Shown here in pieces: positions 28,005 through 37,308 of a stretch of DNA of 64,000 nucleotides (position 1 is the first letter of the stretch; each line of letters starts with the position of its first letter). This DNA is from Zavarzinia compransoris (GTDB taxonomy: Bacteria > Pseudomonadota > Alphaproteobacteria > Zavarziniales > Zavarziniaceae). The stretch spans positions 186,001 to 250,000 of the forward strand of contig NZ_QGLF01000003.1 of NCBI RefSeq assembly GCF_003173055.1, in the 5' to 3' direction. The notes below the pieces were generated by a model. The model had not been told where the DNA came from. It worked only from the letters and a program-made list of their open reading frames with translations, and did no database searches. The position numbers and the translations under genes are program-made.

Positions 28005-29855
28005 ATGAAGACATTCGATGTGATCGTGATCGGCGGCGGCCATGCCGGTTGCGAAGCGGCCGCGGCAGCCGCGCGTTACGGCGCGCATACCCTGCTGCTT
28101 ACCCATAAGGCCGAAACCATCGGCGAAATGTCGTGCAACCCTGCCATCGGCGGCCTGGCCAAGGGCCATCTCGTGCGCGAGATCGATGCCCTGGACGGGA
28201 TCATGGGCCGGGCCATCGACCGCGGCGGCATCCAGTTCCGCATCCTCAATCAATCCAAGGGCCCGGCAGTCCGGGGCCCGCGGGCCCAGGCTGACCGCAA
28301 GCTCTATCGCCGGGCAGTGCAGGCCCTGCTGGCGGAACAGGACAATCTGACCATCCTGTCGGCCGCCGCCGAAGACCTGATCCTGAGCGACGGCCGCGTG
28401 GCCGGTGTGGTCCTGGCCGACGGCAGCGCGATCGCCGCGCGGGCCGTGGTCCTGACCACCGGCACTTTCCTGCGCGGCCTGATCCATATCGGCGAGGACA
28501 AGATCCCCGCCGGCCGGGTGGGAGAGGCGCCGTCCCTCGGCCTGTCCGCGACCCTGGCCCGGATCGGTTTCACCCTCGGCCGGTTGAAGACCGGCACGCC
28601 GCCCCGCCTCGACGGCCGCACCATCGATTGGGCCGGCCTCGAATCCCAGGCCGGCGACGACCCGCCCCAGCCCTTCTCCTTCCTGACGGAACGGATCGAG
28701 ACGCCCCAGATCGCCTGCGGCATCACCTATACCAGCGCGGCCAGCCACGCCCTGATCCGGGCCAACCTGCATCGCGCGCCCATGTATTCCGGCCAGATCG
28801 AAGGTACCGGCCCGCGCTATTGCCCCTCGGTCGAGGACAAGGTGGTGCGCTTCGCCGAGAAGGAGCGCCACCAGATTTTCCTGGAGCCGGAAGGCCTGGA
28901 CGATGACACCGTCTATCCCAACGGCATTTCCACCTCCCTGCCGCGCGATGTCCAGGCCGACCTGCTGAAGACCATTCCCGGCCTCGAGCACGCCGTCATG
29001 CTGCGTCCCGGTTATGCCATCGAATATGATTTCATCGATCCCCGGGAACTGACCCATCACCTGGAAACGCGGCGCTGTCCCGGCCTTTATCTGGCCGGGC
29101 AGATCAACGGCACCACCGGCTATGAGGAGGCGGCGGCCCAGGGCTTGATGGCCGGCCTCAATGCCGCCCGGGCCGCCGGGGGCGGGCAGGGGGTCATCCT
29201 CGACCGGGCCGATGCCTATATCGGCGTGCTCATCGACGATCTGGTGACCAAGGGCACGCGGGAGCCTTACCGCATGTTCACCAGCCGGGCCGAATACCGG
29301 CTGGTGCTGCGCGCCGACAATGCGGACCGCCGGCTGACCGCCAAGGGTAGCGCCTGGGGCTGTGTCGGCAGTGCCCGGGCCGCGGCCTTTGCGGCCAAAA
29401 GCACCGCCGTCGAGGCCGCCCTGACCTATGCCCGGGAAACGAAGATCACCCCGAACGAGGCGGCAAGCCGGGGCCTGCCGGTCAACCAGGACGGCCAGCG
29501 CCGTTCCCTTCTCGATCTCCTGCGCCTGCCGGGCGTGACCCTGGAGCTTGTCGCCGCGCTCTGGCCCGGGCTTCAGGGGCTACGCGCCGATGTCGCCGAA
29601 CAGGTGGAGATCGAGGCGCTCTATGCCGGCTATCTCGATCGGGTGGAGGCCGATATCCGCGCCTTCCGCCGGGATGAGAACCTGGACCTGCCGGCCGATC
29701 TCGACTATGGCCAGATCGGCGGCCTGTCGGCGGAGATCCGCCTGAAACTGTCCGCCGGCCGGCCGCCGACCCTGGGGGCCGCCGCGCGGATTTCCGGCGT
29801 CACCCCGGCCGCGCTGACCGCCCTGCTGGCCCACGTCAAGAAACGAGTCGCGTAA
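28005..29855 (+). CDS. mnmG: tRNA uridine-5-carboxymethylaminomethyl modification enzyme MnmG
   Basis: FAD enzyme, partner of MnmE in U34 modification. The 616 residues show the FAD loop [19 protein letters not shown] at the N-terminus, the [21 protein letters not shown] motif, [17 protein letters not shown], the conserved [11 protein letters not shown] and GYEEAAAQG near residue 370. It sits 116 bp after mnmE with parS sites between, then overlaps rsmG. Full length. Confidence 0.97.
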   Translation: MKTFDVIVIGGGHAGCEAAAAAARYGAHTLLLTHKAETIGEMSCNPAIGGLAKGHLVREIDALDGIMGRAIDRGGIQFRILNQSKGPAVRGPRAQADRKLYRRAVQALLAEQDNLTILSAAAEDLILSDGRVAGVVLADGSAIAARAVVLTTGTFLRGLIHIGEDKIPAGRVGEAPSLGLSATLARIGFTLGRLKTGTPPRLDGRTIDWAGLESQAGDDPPQPFSFLTERIETPQIACGITYTSAASHALIRANLHRAPMYSGQIEGTGPRYCPSVEDKVVRFAEKERHQIFLEPEGLDDDTVYPNGISTSLPRDVQADLLKTIPGLEHAVMLRPGYAIEYDFIDPRELTHHLETRRCPGLYLAGQINGTTGYEEAAAQGLMAGLNAARAAGGGQGVILDRADAYIGVLIDDLVTKGTREPYRMFTSRAEYRLVLRADNADRRLTAKGSAWGCVGSARAAAFAAKSTAVEAALTYARETKITPNEAASRGLPVNQDGQRRSLLDLLRLPGVTLELVAALWPGLQGLRADVAEQVEIEALYAGYLDRVEADIRAFRRDENLDLPADLDYGQIGGLSAEIRLKLSAGRPPTLGAAARISGVTPAALTALLAHVKKRVA

Positions 29856-30490
29856 TGGCCTTGGACAAGCCGATGACCGCCGAGGGCTTCGCCGCGGCGG
29901 CCAATGTTTCACGTGAAACACTGGACCGCCTGCGGCTCTATGCCGACCTGCTGGTCAAATGGCAGGCCAAGATCAATCTCGTCGGCCCGGCCACGATCCC
30001 CGACCTGTGGCGCCGCCATTTCCTCGATTCGGCCCAGCTTTTTCCCCTGTTGCCGGAGAAGCCGGCGGGCCGGGAGCGCCGGCTGGTCGATCTCGGCAGC
30101 GGTGCCGGCTTTCCCGGGCTGGTCCTGGCGATCATGGGCGCCGGCGATGTTCACCTGGTCGAAAGCGACCAGCGCAAATGCGCCTTCCTGCGCGAAGCGG
30201 CGCGAATCACCGACACCAGGGTGACGATCCACGCCCTTCGCATCGAGACCCTGGCGCCGCTGGATGCGGATGTGATTACCGCCCGCGCCCTGGCCTCCCT
30301 GGAAAAACTGCTGGATTGGGCGGCGCCGCACCGATCTGCCCACACAATCCACATTATCCCCAAGGGCAAGGAGGCCGAGGCGGAATTGACCGAGGCGGCG
30401 CGGCGTTCCACACTGGAGTCCACGCGCCACCGGAGTCTGACCGACCCGGCAGCCACCATCTTCCGCATCAGAGTGACCGACCATGACTGA
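29855..30490 (+). CDS. rsmG: 16S rRNA (guanine(527)-N7)-methyltransferase
   Basis: Methylates G527 of 16S rRNA. The 211 residues have WQAKINLVGPATIPDLWRRHF, the SAM loop LVDLGSGAGFPGLVLAI and the later ARALASLEKLLDW. Its ATG overlaps the mnmG stop. A perfect parS at 29905-29920 is built into the reading frame (codons for NVSRET), so DNA and protein constraint coincide. It overlaps parA by eight bases. Confidence 0.95.
   Translation: MALDKPMTAEGFAAAANVSRETLDRLRLYADLLVKWQAKINLVGPATIPDLWRRHFLDSAQLFPLLPEKPAGRERRLVDLGSGAGFPGLVLAIMGAGDVHLVESDQRKCAFLREAARITDTRVTIHALRIETLAPLDADVITARALASLEKLLDWAAPHRSAHTIHIIPKGKEAEAELTEAARRSTLESTRHRSLTDPAATIFRIRVTDHD
29905..29920. other. parS site 3, inside rsmG
   Basis: Perfect 16-bp TGTTTCACGTGAAACA within rsmG codons, about 2 kb from the other two sites and about 7.2 kb from the predicted origin. 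Confidence 0.95.
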
Positions 30491-31286
30491 CGTTAGCCCT
30501 GCGGATGTGCGTATCATCGCCGTAGCCAACCAGAAGGGGGGCGTGGGCAAGACCACGACGGCGATCAACCTGGGCACGGCCCTTGCCGCCGTCGGGCGCC
30601 GGGTGCTGATCCTGGACCTCGACCCCCAAGGCAATGCCTCGACCGGGGTCGGGATCGACCGCTCGTCCCGCGCGATCACATCCTATGACGCGCTGATGGG
30701 CGAGGCGACCCTGGCCGAAGCCCTGGTCGAAACCGCGATCCCCAACCTGTCGCTGGTGCCGTCCACCGTCGATCTGTCGGGCGCCGAACTGGAACTGGTC
30801 GATCAGGAGCGCCGGGCCCACCGCCTGAAGGATGCGCTTTCGGCCCCGGAGATCACCCGTGCCTTCGATTACGTGCTGATCGATTGCCCGCCGTCCCTGA
30901 ACCTGCTGACCCTGAATGCCATGGTCGCGGCCGATTCGGTGCTGGTGCCCCTGCAATGCGAATTCTTCGCCCTGGAAGGCTTGAGCCTGCTGCTGCGGAC
31001 CATCGACCAGGTACGCGGCAGCCTGAACCCGGGCCTGGAGATCCAGGGCATCGTCCTGACCATGTACGACAACCGCAACAACCTGTCGGATCAGGTCGCG
31101 GCGGACGTGCGGGGGTTCCTGGGCAACAAGGTCTACAACACGGTCATCCCCCGCAATGTCCGCATTTCGGAGGCGCCCAGCCATGGCCAGCCGGCCCTGG
31201 TCTATGACCACCGCTGCGCCGGCAGCCAGGCCTATATCCGCCTCGCCGGCGAATTGCTGCGCCGGGAAGAGCCCCGCGCCGCCTGA
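30483..31286 (+). CDS. parA: Chromosome partitioning ATPase ParA (Soj type)
   Basis: Nucleoid-bound ATPase that drives origin segregation with ParB. The 267 residues carry the deviant Walker A NQKGGVGKTTTAINLGTA with both lysines, the A' region LDLDPQGNASTG and Walker B VLIDCPPSLN. It lacks the N-terminal helix-turn-helix of plasmid type Ia ParA, so it is the chromosomal form. Next to parB and parS, it belongs to the origin segregation system. Confidence 0.96.
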   Translation: MTDVSPADVRIIAVANQKGGVGKTTTAINLGTALAAVGRRVLILDLDPQGNASTGVGIDRSSRAITSYDALMGEATLAEALVETAIPNLSLVPSTVDLSGAELELVDQERRAHRLKDALSAPEITRAFDYVLIDCPPSLNLLTLNAMVAADSVLVPLQCEFFALEGLSLLLRTIDQVRGSLNPGLEIQGIVLTMYDNRNNLSDQVAADVRGFLGNKVYNTVIPRNVRISEAPSHGQPALVYDHRCAGSQAYIRLAGELLRREEPRAA

Positions 31287-31309
31287 CGTTTTGAAGGATC
31301 ACGAGTTCA

Positions 31310-32212
31310 ATGGCTGACGATACCCGGAAGAAGGGTCTGGGCCGGGGCCTTTCGGCCCTGATGGGCGAGGTGCGCGACGCGGTCAATCCGCCCCCGGGCG
31401 CCGCCCCCGGTGAAAAACCCAAGGGCCTGCGCGAACTGCCGATCGAGCAGATCCAGCCCAATCCGAAACAGCCGCGCAAGCGCTTCACCCCGGAAGCGCT
31501 GGACGACCTCGTCGCCTCGATCAAGTCCCACGGCATCCTTCAGCCCCTGCTGGTGCGGAAACTGGGCCAGGACCGCTACGAGATCATCGCCGGCGAGCGG
31601 CGCTGGCGCGCAGCCCAGGCCGCCCGCCTGCACCAGGTGCCGGTGGTGGTCAAGGAATTCACCGACGCCGAGGTGATGGAAGTCGCCCTGGTCGAGAATA
31701 TCCAGCGCGCCGACCTGACCCCGATCGAAGAGGCGGCCGGCTATCAGCGCCTGATCGACGATTTCGGCCATACCCAGGAAGCGATCGCCCAGATCGTCGG
31801 CAAGTCGCGCAGCCATATCGCCAATACCCTGCGCCTGATGAGCCTGCCGGCGCCGGTGAAGGACCTGGTCGACCAGGGCCAATTGTCCGCCGGCCATGCC
31901 CGCGCCCTGATCGGCCTGCCCGATGCCGCGGCCCTGGCAAAGCGCGCGGTCGACCAGGGCCTGACCGTGCGCCAGATCGAAGACCTGGCCAAGAAAGCCA
32001 AGACTCCGGCACCAGTAAGCGGCGGGCAGGGCAACGGCGCCGCGGCCAAGGACCCGGACACGATCGAGCTTGAGGGCAATCTGTCGGCCGCCATCGGCCT
32101 GCCGGTCTCGATCGCCCACAAGGGCGATGCCGGCGGTTCCATCACCATCCGCTACCAGACCCTGGACGAGCTGGACGGCATCTGCGGCAAGCTCAGCCGC
32201 ATGGACGACTGA
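31310..32212 (+). CDS. parB: Chromosome partitioning protein ParB (Spo0J type)
   Basis: CTP-dependent clamp that loads at parS. The 300 residues include the lysine-rich RKKGLGRGLSALMG start, NPKQPRKRF, the CTP-binding motif in AGERRWRAAQ, the helix-turn-helix around TQEAIAQIVGKSRSHIANTLR, and a C-terminal dimer domain. It follows parA by 23 bp. All three parS sites in the window lie upstream of it. Confidence 0.96.
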   Translation: MADDTRKKGLGRGLSALMGEVRDAVNPPPGAAPGEKPKGLRELPIEQIQPNPKQPRKRFTPEALDDLVASIKSHGILQPLLVRKLGQDRYEIIAGERRWRAAQAARLHQVPVVVKEFTDAEVMEVALVENIQRADLTPIEEAAGYQRLIDDFGHTQEAIAQIVGKSRSHIANTLRLMSLPAPVKDLVDQGQLSAGHARALIGLPDAAALAKRAVDQGLTVRQIEDLAKKAKTPAPVSGGQGNGAAAKDPDTIELEGNLSAAIGLPVSIAHKGDAGGSITIRYQTLDELDGICGKLSRMDD

Positions 32213-32218
32213 TCGTCC

Positions 32219-33007
32219 TCAATCGTAGAAGGCGGGCGCCAGCCGCAAGGCATGAACGTGGTCGGCATCGTGGAACAGCACGATATCGGCGACGCGCGCC
32301 GCCGCCAGCGCCTTGATCCGCCGGATCGAGGCCAGCGCGGTCTCGACCCCGGCCAGGCATTCGCCGGGAGCGATTTCCTCGGCGAAATTTTCCGCCAGAT
32401 CGCCGGCATCGACGACCAGGATCTTGGTCGCGCCCGACGGCAGGCTGACGACCAGGGACTGATGGCCCGGCGTATGCCCCGGGGTCGAGATCGCCTCGAT
32501 CCCCGGCGCCCATTGCCAATCGCCGTCATGAAGCTGCCAGTCGAGGCCGGGCAGGTCGAAATCGATATTGAAGACGGCGTAATTGCCATGGTCACCCATG
32601 GCGTAATCATATTCGCGGCGCTGGATATGGACCCGGGCATGGGCGAAATGCTTCAGGTTGCCCGCGTGGTCGCAATGGGTATGGCTGAGGATGACGTCGC
32701 CGATGTCGCGGGGCGAGACGCCGATCTTCGCCAGCTGCGGCAACAGATCGTGTTCCGGCAGCACGACCGAAGGCGCCAGCCACAGGGGATAGGGGTAATA
32801 GCGCTGGCGCAATGTATCGTCGGTCAGCAGGTCCCGGTTCAGCCCGGCATCGAACAGGACATAGCCCCGCTCGGTCTCGATCAGATAGGCGCAGACCGGC
32901 TCGGCGAGAATGCGGTCGGCACCCCGGTTCAGGGTGGAGACGGACTTCGGCAGAACCTCGTAGCCGACGAGAAAGACATAGAGCTTTCTGACCGTGGTCG
33001 CCGTCAT
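32219..33007 (-). CDS. Metallo-beta-lactamase-fold hydrolase, N-acyl homoserine lactonase-like
   Basis: 262 residues. The di-zinc motif SHTHCDHAGN, the distal His in TPGHTPGHQSL, the bridging Asp in VVDAGDLAENF and a final FHDADH give the ligand set of AiiA-type lactonases. Start at 33007 has GGGGGA upstream. It lies downstream of rho on the same strand but after a hairpin, and is convergent with parB, so it need not share their role. Lactonase activity is inferred from the family; other esters are possible. Confidence 0.8.
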   Translation of the reverse strand: MTATTVRKLYVFLVGYEVLPKSVSTLNRGADRILAEPVCAYLIETERGYVLFDAGLNRDLLTDDTLRQRYYPYPLWLAPSVVLPEHDLLPQLAKIGVSPRDIGDVILSHTHCDHAGNLKHFAHARVHIQRREYDYAMGDHGNYAVFNIDFDLPGLDWQLHDGDWQWAPGIEAISTPGHTPGHQSLVVSLPSGATKILVVDAGDLAENFAEEIAPGECLAGVETALASIRRIKALAAARVADIVLFHDADHVHALRLAPAFYD

Positions 33008-33025
33008 CCGATCCCCCGAATGCGA

Positions 33026-33050
33026 AAGGGGGCCGAACACCGGCCCCCTT
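33026..33050 (-). terminator. Hairpin after rho
   Basis: On the minus strand AAGGGGGCCG/CGGCCCCCTT form a perfect 10-bp stem with a 5-nt loop, starting 7 bp past the rho stop and followed by TTTCGC. It probably ends the rho transcript. Confidence 0.6.
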
Positions 33051-33056
33051 CAGTCT

Positions 33057-34313
<1,257 letters not shown>

Positions 34314-34563
34314 GGGTACTACCAATGTCGGTCGCTGGGGGGAATGCCCGTTCCGTCGCCAAGCCGCCGGGGCGAATGCCCGAAAGACGGGGCCCAGGGG
34401 GCCAAATACCGGGACTGGAAGCGGTGAGATGGGATAGGTCCGAAGAGTACCCGGCGGCCGGCTGTCGCAGCGCACTGGATCAAGGCCAAAGGCCAAGGCC
34501 CGGACCATCGGCCTGTCCGGACGGGGGCACCTTGCGCTTCACGGTGCCCCCTGTCAACCCGCT
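34314..34563 (-). promoter_or_regulatory. rho leader region
   Basis: The 250 bp between hemJ and rho contain no supported gene. On the minus strand, TTGACA (34552-34557) precedes a hairpin GGGGGCACC/GGTGCCCCC (34523-34551), followed by three spaced copies of GGCCTT and a C-rich stretch. Rho is autoregulated through its leader in other bacteria, so an attenuating leader is plausible here. Confidence 0.4.
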
Positions 34564-35007
34564 TCAGAACGGCTTCAGCACCACGAGCGGCACGATCGCG
34601 AGAAACAGCACGGTCGGCACTTCGTTGAGGATGCGGTAATAGCGGGCGGAATGCGGCCGCTCGTCCCGGCCGAAGCGCCGGACCTGGCCGACCAGCACGC
34701 CATGGACCGCGCTCATCAGAAGGACGAGGGTGAGCTTGGCATGGAACCAGCCGCCCGCCTGGAGGGCATTGGTCGCCACCATCAGCGACAGGCCCATGAT
34801 CCAGGTGACGACCATCGAAGGATTGATGATCGCCTTCAGCAGGCGGCGTTCCATCACCTTGAAGGTCTCGGATGCGTCCGATCCCACCGGCTTGTCGGCA
34901 TGATAGACGAAAAGCCGGGGCAGGTAGAACATGCCCGCCATCCAGGTGGTGAAGGCAATGATATGCAGCACCTTCAGCGTGTCGTAATGCTGGACTAGGA
35001 AATCCAT
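34564..35007 (-). CDS. hemJ: Protoporphyrinogen oxidase HemJ
   Basis: Membrane enzyme that oxidises protoporphyrinogen IX, the penultimate haem step in many alphaproteobacteria. The 147 residues give four hydrophobic segments with LKVLHIIAFTTWMAGMFYLPRLFVYH, whose His is required, and the second conserved HAKLTLVLLM. Its ATG at 35007 overlaps the hemH end by 13 bp. Lies in the order hemE-hemH-hemJ. Confidence 0.94.
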   Translation of the reverse strand: MDFLVQHYDTLKVLHIIAFTTWMAGMFYLPRLFVYHADKPVGSDASETFKVMERRLLKAIINPSMVVTWIMGLSLMVATNALQAGGWFHAKLTLVLLMSAVHGVLVGQVRRFGRDERPHSARYYRILNEVPTVLFLAIVPLVVLKPF

Positions 35008-35999
35008 CGTAATTCGTCCTTGGCGCCGATATGGCTGACCACCAGCCGGGCCAGGCCGGCGATGAAGGCGGGTTCGGTGCCGACCGCCGGCACCCGGTGA
35101 TAGTCGGGCACGCCGCTGTGCCCGGCCAGTTCGCGGTATTCGATGTCGAGCTCGACCAGGGTTTCCGAATGTTCGGAAACGAAGGCGATGGGCACGACGA
35201 TCAGGCCGGTGTTCTCCGCCCCGGCCCGGCGGATCTCGTCCTCGGTATAGGGCTTGATCCATTCGAGGGGGCCGACCCGGCTCTGATACGAGACCCGCCA
35301 ATCCAGCCCGGGGCGGTTCAGGGCCCGGACCACGGCTTCCGCCGTCTCCTGCACCTGGGCCTGATAGGGATCGCCGGCATCGACCACTTTCTGCGGCAGG
35401 CCATGGGCCGAGAACAGCACGCGATAGCGCCCCCCCGCCGGCAGCCGGTCCAGCACCCCGGAAATCAGCAGCGCCTGGGCCTGGATCCAGCCCGGCTCGG
35501 TCGGGTAATCCTCGATGGTCGCGGTCCGTGCCGTGAGCCCCGCCTTCGCTGCCGCCGCCCGCCATTCCTTGACCGAGGATGCGGTCGTCGTGGTCGAGAA
35601 CTGGGGATAGAGCGGCAGCAGCACCACCTCGTCCGGGGCGAAGGCCGCCACCGCCTGCGCCGTCTCGGCCGCGCGCGGGTGCCAATAGCGCATGGCGATG
35701 AAGACCCTGGTCTCATAGCCGGGATCGAGACCGTCGATCGCCTGGGCCAGGGCTTCCGCCTGCTGCTCGGTCAGGGGCAGGATGGGGGAACGGCCGCCCA
35801 ACCGGGCATAGATTTCCGCTGCCGCCGCCGCCCGCCGGCCCGAGATCAGCTTCGCCACCAGATAGCGGAACGGCTGGGGCAGGCGGATGATCGCCGGATC
35901 GTTGAACAGGTTGAACAGGAAAGGCTTCACCGCGGCCGGCGAATCCGGCCCGCCGAGGTTGAACAGGACGACGGCGAGGCGCTTGCTCAAGGGCGCCAC
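34995..35999 (-). CDS. hemH: Ferrochelatase
   Basis: Inserts ferrous iron into protoporphyrin IX. The 334 residues include VVLFNLGGPDSP, the catalytic His in LFSAHGLPQKVV (about residue 195), and FVSEHSETLVELDIEY near the end. A GTG at 35999 is annotated; a TTG at 35990, which overlaps the hemE stop and has GGGAG 9 nt upstream, is an alternative. Overlaps both neighbours, so the haem genes are translationally coupled. Confidence 0.96.
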   Translation of the reverse strand: MAPLSKRLAVVLFNLGGPDSPAAVKPFLFNLFNDPAIIRLPQPFRYLVAKLISGRRAAAAAEIYARLGGRSPILPLTEQQAEALAQAIDGLDPGYETRVFIAMRYWHPRAAETAQAVAAFAPDEVVLLPLYPQFSTTTTASSVKEWRAAAAKAGLTARTATIEDYPTEPGWIQAQALLISGVLDRLPAGGRYRVLFSAHGLPQKVVDAGDPYQAQVQETAEAVVRALNRPGLDWRVSYQSRVGPLEWIKPYTEDEIRRAGAENTGLIVVPIAFVSEHSETLVELDIEYRELAGHSGVPDYHRVPAVGTEPAFIAGLARLVVSHIGAKDELRWIS

Positions 36000-37045
36000 T
36001 CCCGGATCTGCCTGGCCAGGGCCGCGACATGCTCCGGCGGGGTTTCCGGCACCACGCCGTGGCCGAGATTGAAGACGAAACGGTCCGGCCCCAGGGTGCG
36101 CAGGGTCTCCTCGATCCGGTCATGCATGGCCTTGCCGCCGGCGACCACCAGCAGGGGATCCATATTGCCCTGCACGGTCGCCGTCGGCTGGACATGGTCG
36201 CGCACGAAGGCCAGCGGCACCCCGGCATCGACCCCCACCGCCTCCACCCCCGTGGCGGCCGCCAGGCGGGGCAGGGCGGGCCCTATGCCCTTGGCGAAGC
36301 CGATCACCGGGACATGGGGGAAACGGGCTCTGAGCGCCGCCCTGATGCGCGCAATCGGGGCAAAGACCCAGCGCGCCAGTTCATGCTCCGGCAGGGAGCC
36401 GGCCCAGGTGTCGAAAATCTGCAGGGCTTCCGCCCCGGCCTCGACCTGGGCGGCGAGATAGTCGATGGTCGCCTCGGTCACGAGATCGATCAGGCGCTGG
36501 AACCCCTCCGGATCCCGGTAAGCCCAGAGCCGGGCCGCCTTCTGCTCGTTGCCGCCCTGGCCCGCCACCATATAGGTGGCGACCGTCCAGGGCGCCCCGG
36601 CAAAGCCGATCAGGGCGACATCCTCCGGCAAGCGCTTGGCCAGCAGGCGGACGGTTTCATAGACCGCGCTCACCCGCGCGTCGAAGCCATCCCGAGTCAA
36701 TCGGGCGAGACCGCCGGCATCGGTGACGGGATCGAGGCGCGGACCCTCGCCCTCGACGAAGCGCACGTTCTGGCCGAGGCCATGGGGCACGATCAGGATG
36801 TCGGAAAAGAGGATCGCCGCATCCATGCCGTAACGCTCGATCGGCTGGAGGGTGACGGCGCAGGCTTTCTCGCTGTCCAGGCAGAAGGAGACGAAATTCT
36901 TCGTCGTCGCCCTGACCGCGCGATATTCGGGCAGGTAGCGGCCGGCCTGGCGCATGATCCAGAACGGCGGACGGTCCACCGCCTCGCCCTTCAAAGCCTT
37001 CAGGAAGCGCTTCCGTGTTACCGACAGGGGCTCGACCACTTTCAA
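35987..37045 (-). CDS. hemE: Uroporphyrinogen decarboxylase
   Basis: Decarboxylates uroporphyrinogen III to coproporphyrinogen III. The 352 residues hold RPPFWIMRQAGRYLPEYRAVR, the catalytic Asp in AILFSDILIVPHGLG, the conserved Tyr region APWTVATYM, and FNLGHGVVPETPPEHV. The farthest start is TTG at 37045; a GTG two codons later (37039) is better placed behind AGG. It begins right at the edge of the predicted origin and reads away from it. Confidence 0.96.
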   Translation of the reverse strand: MKVVEPLSVTRKRFLKALKGEAVDRPPFWIMRQAGRYLPEYRAVRATTKNFVSFCLDSEKACAVTLQPIERYGMDAAILFSDILIVPHGLGQNVRFVEGEGPRLDPVTDAGGLARLTRDGFDARVSAVYETVRLLAKRLPEDVALIGFAGAPWTVATYMVAGQGGNEQKAARLWAYRDPEGFQRLIDLVTEATIDYLAAQVEAGAEALQIFDTWAGSLPEHELARWVFAPIARIRAALRARFPHVPVIGFAKGIGPALPRLAAATGVEAVGVDAGVPLAFVRDHVQPTATVQGNMDPLLVVAGGKAMHDRIEETLRTLGPDRFVFNLGHGVVPETPPEHVAALARQIREWRP

Positions 37046-37084
37046 TACCTATATATAAAAAGGTTGTTGTTGTTTGTTGATGCC

Positions 37085-37093
37085 TGTGGACAA
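37085..37093 (-). promoter_or_regulatory. DnaA box 1
   Basis: Minus-strand TTGTCCACA, one mismatch to TTATCCACA. With box 2 it forms a 10-bp inverted repeat (CTGTGGACAA/TTGTCCACAG) 25 bp apart. Confidence 0.7.
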
Positions 37094-37118
37094 CGGGGTT
37101 TCACCGGCTGCCCCCGGT

Positions 37119-37127
37119 TTGTCCACA
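37119..37127 (+). promoter_or_regulatory. DnaA box 2
   Basis: Plus-strand TTGTCCACA, one mismatch to TTATCCACA, facing box 1. Confidence 0.7.
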
Positions 37128-37218
37128 GCAAGGCGGGCAAGACCCGTCATCCATTCCTTCACTAGTGGCTAAATCGCGGCAAGTCGAGGTTTTGGCACCG
37201 GTTGGCGAATGGGGATCG

Positions 37219-37227
37219 CGGGGATAA
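37219..37227 (-). promoter_or_regulatory. Weak DnaA box
   Basis: Minus-strand TTATCCCCG, two mismatches to the consensus. Confidence 0.4.
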
Positions 37228-37266
37228 GTTGGACGTTCGATGCCTGATCGGCAAGGGCCGGTTCCC

Positions 37267-37275
37267 CTGTCCACA
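37267..37275 (+). promoter_or_regulatory. DnaA box 3 in a palindrome
   Basis: CTGTCCACA, two mismatches to the consensus, embedded in the perfect inverted repeat CCCTGT-CC-ACAGGG (37265-37278), 31 bp before the DUF299 start. Confidence 0.5.
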
Positions 37276-37308
37276 GGGTGGCGACAATTTGCCCCTCAAG
37301 GGAGTTTC

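Larger units (their letters stand above)
37046..37308. other. Predicted chromosomal replication origin (oriC)
   Basis: The 263-bp gap between divergent hemE and the DUF299 gene matches the location of the Caulobacter origin. It contains an AT-rich, T/G-biased stretch (37047-37080), two inverted DnaA boxes differing from TTATCCACA at one base, a further box with two mismatches at 37267, and a TTATCC-containing site at 37219. parA-parB with three parS sites lies 5-9 kb to the left. No coding frame is convincing. Location and motifs make oriC the best explanation; replication initiation itself cannot be seen in sequence. Confidence 0.8.

Noticed and set aside
37046-37308. CtrA boxes (TTAA-N7-TTAA) in the origin
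   Set aside because: I found no pair with the right spacing, unlike Caulobacter.
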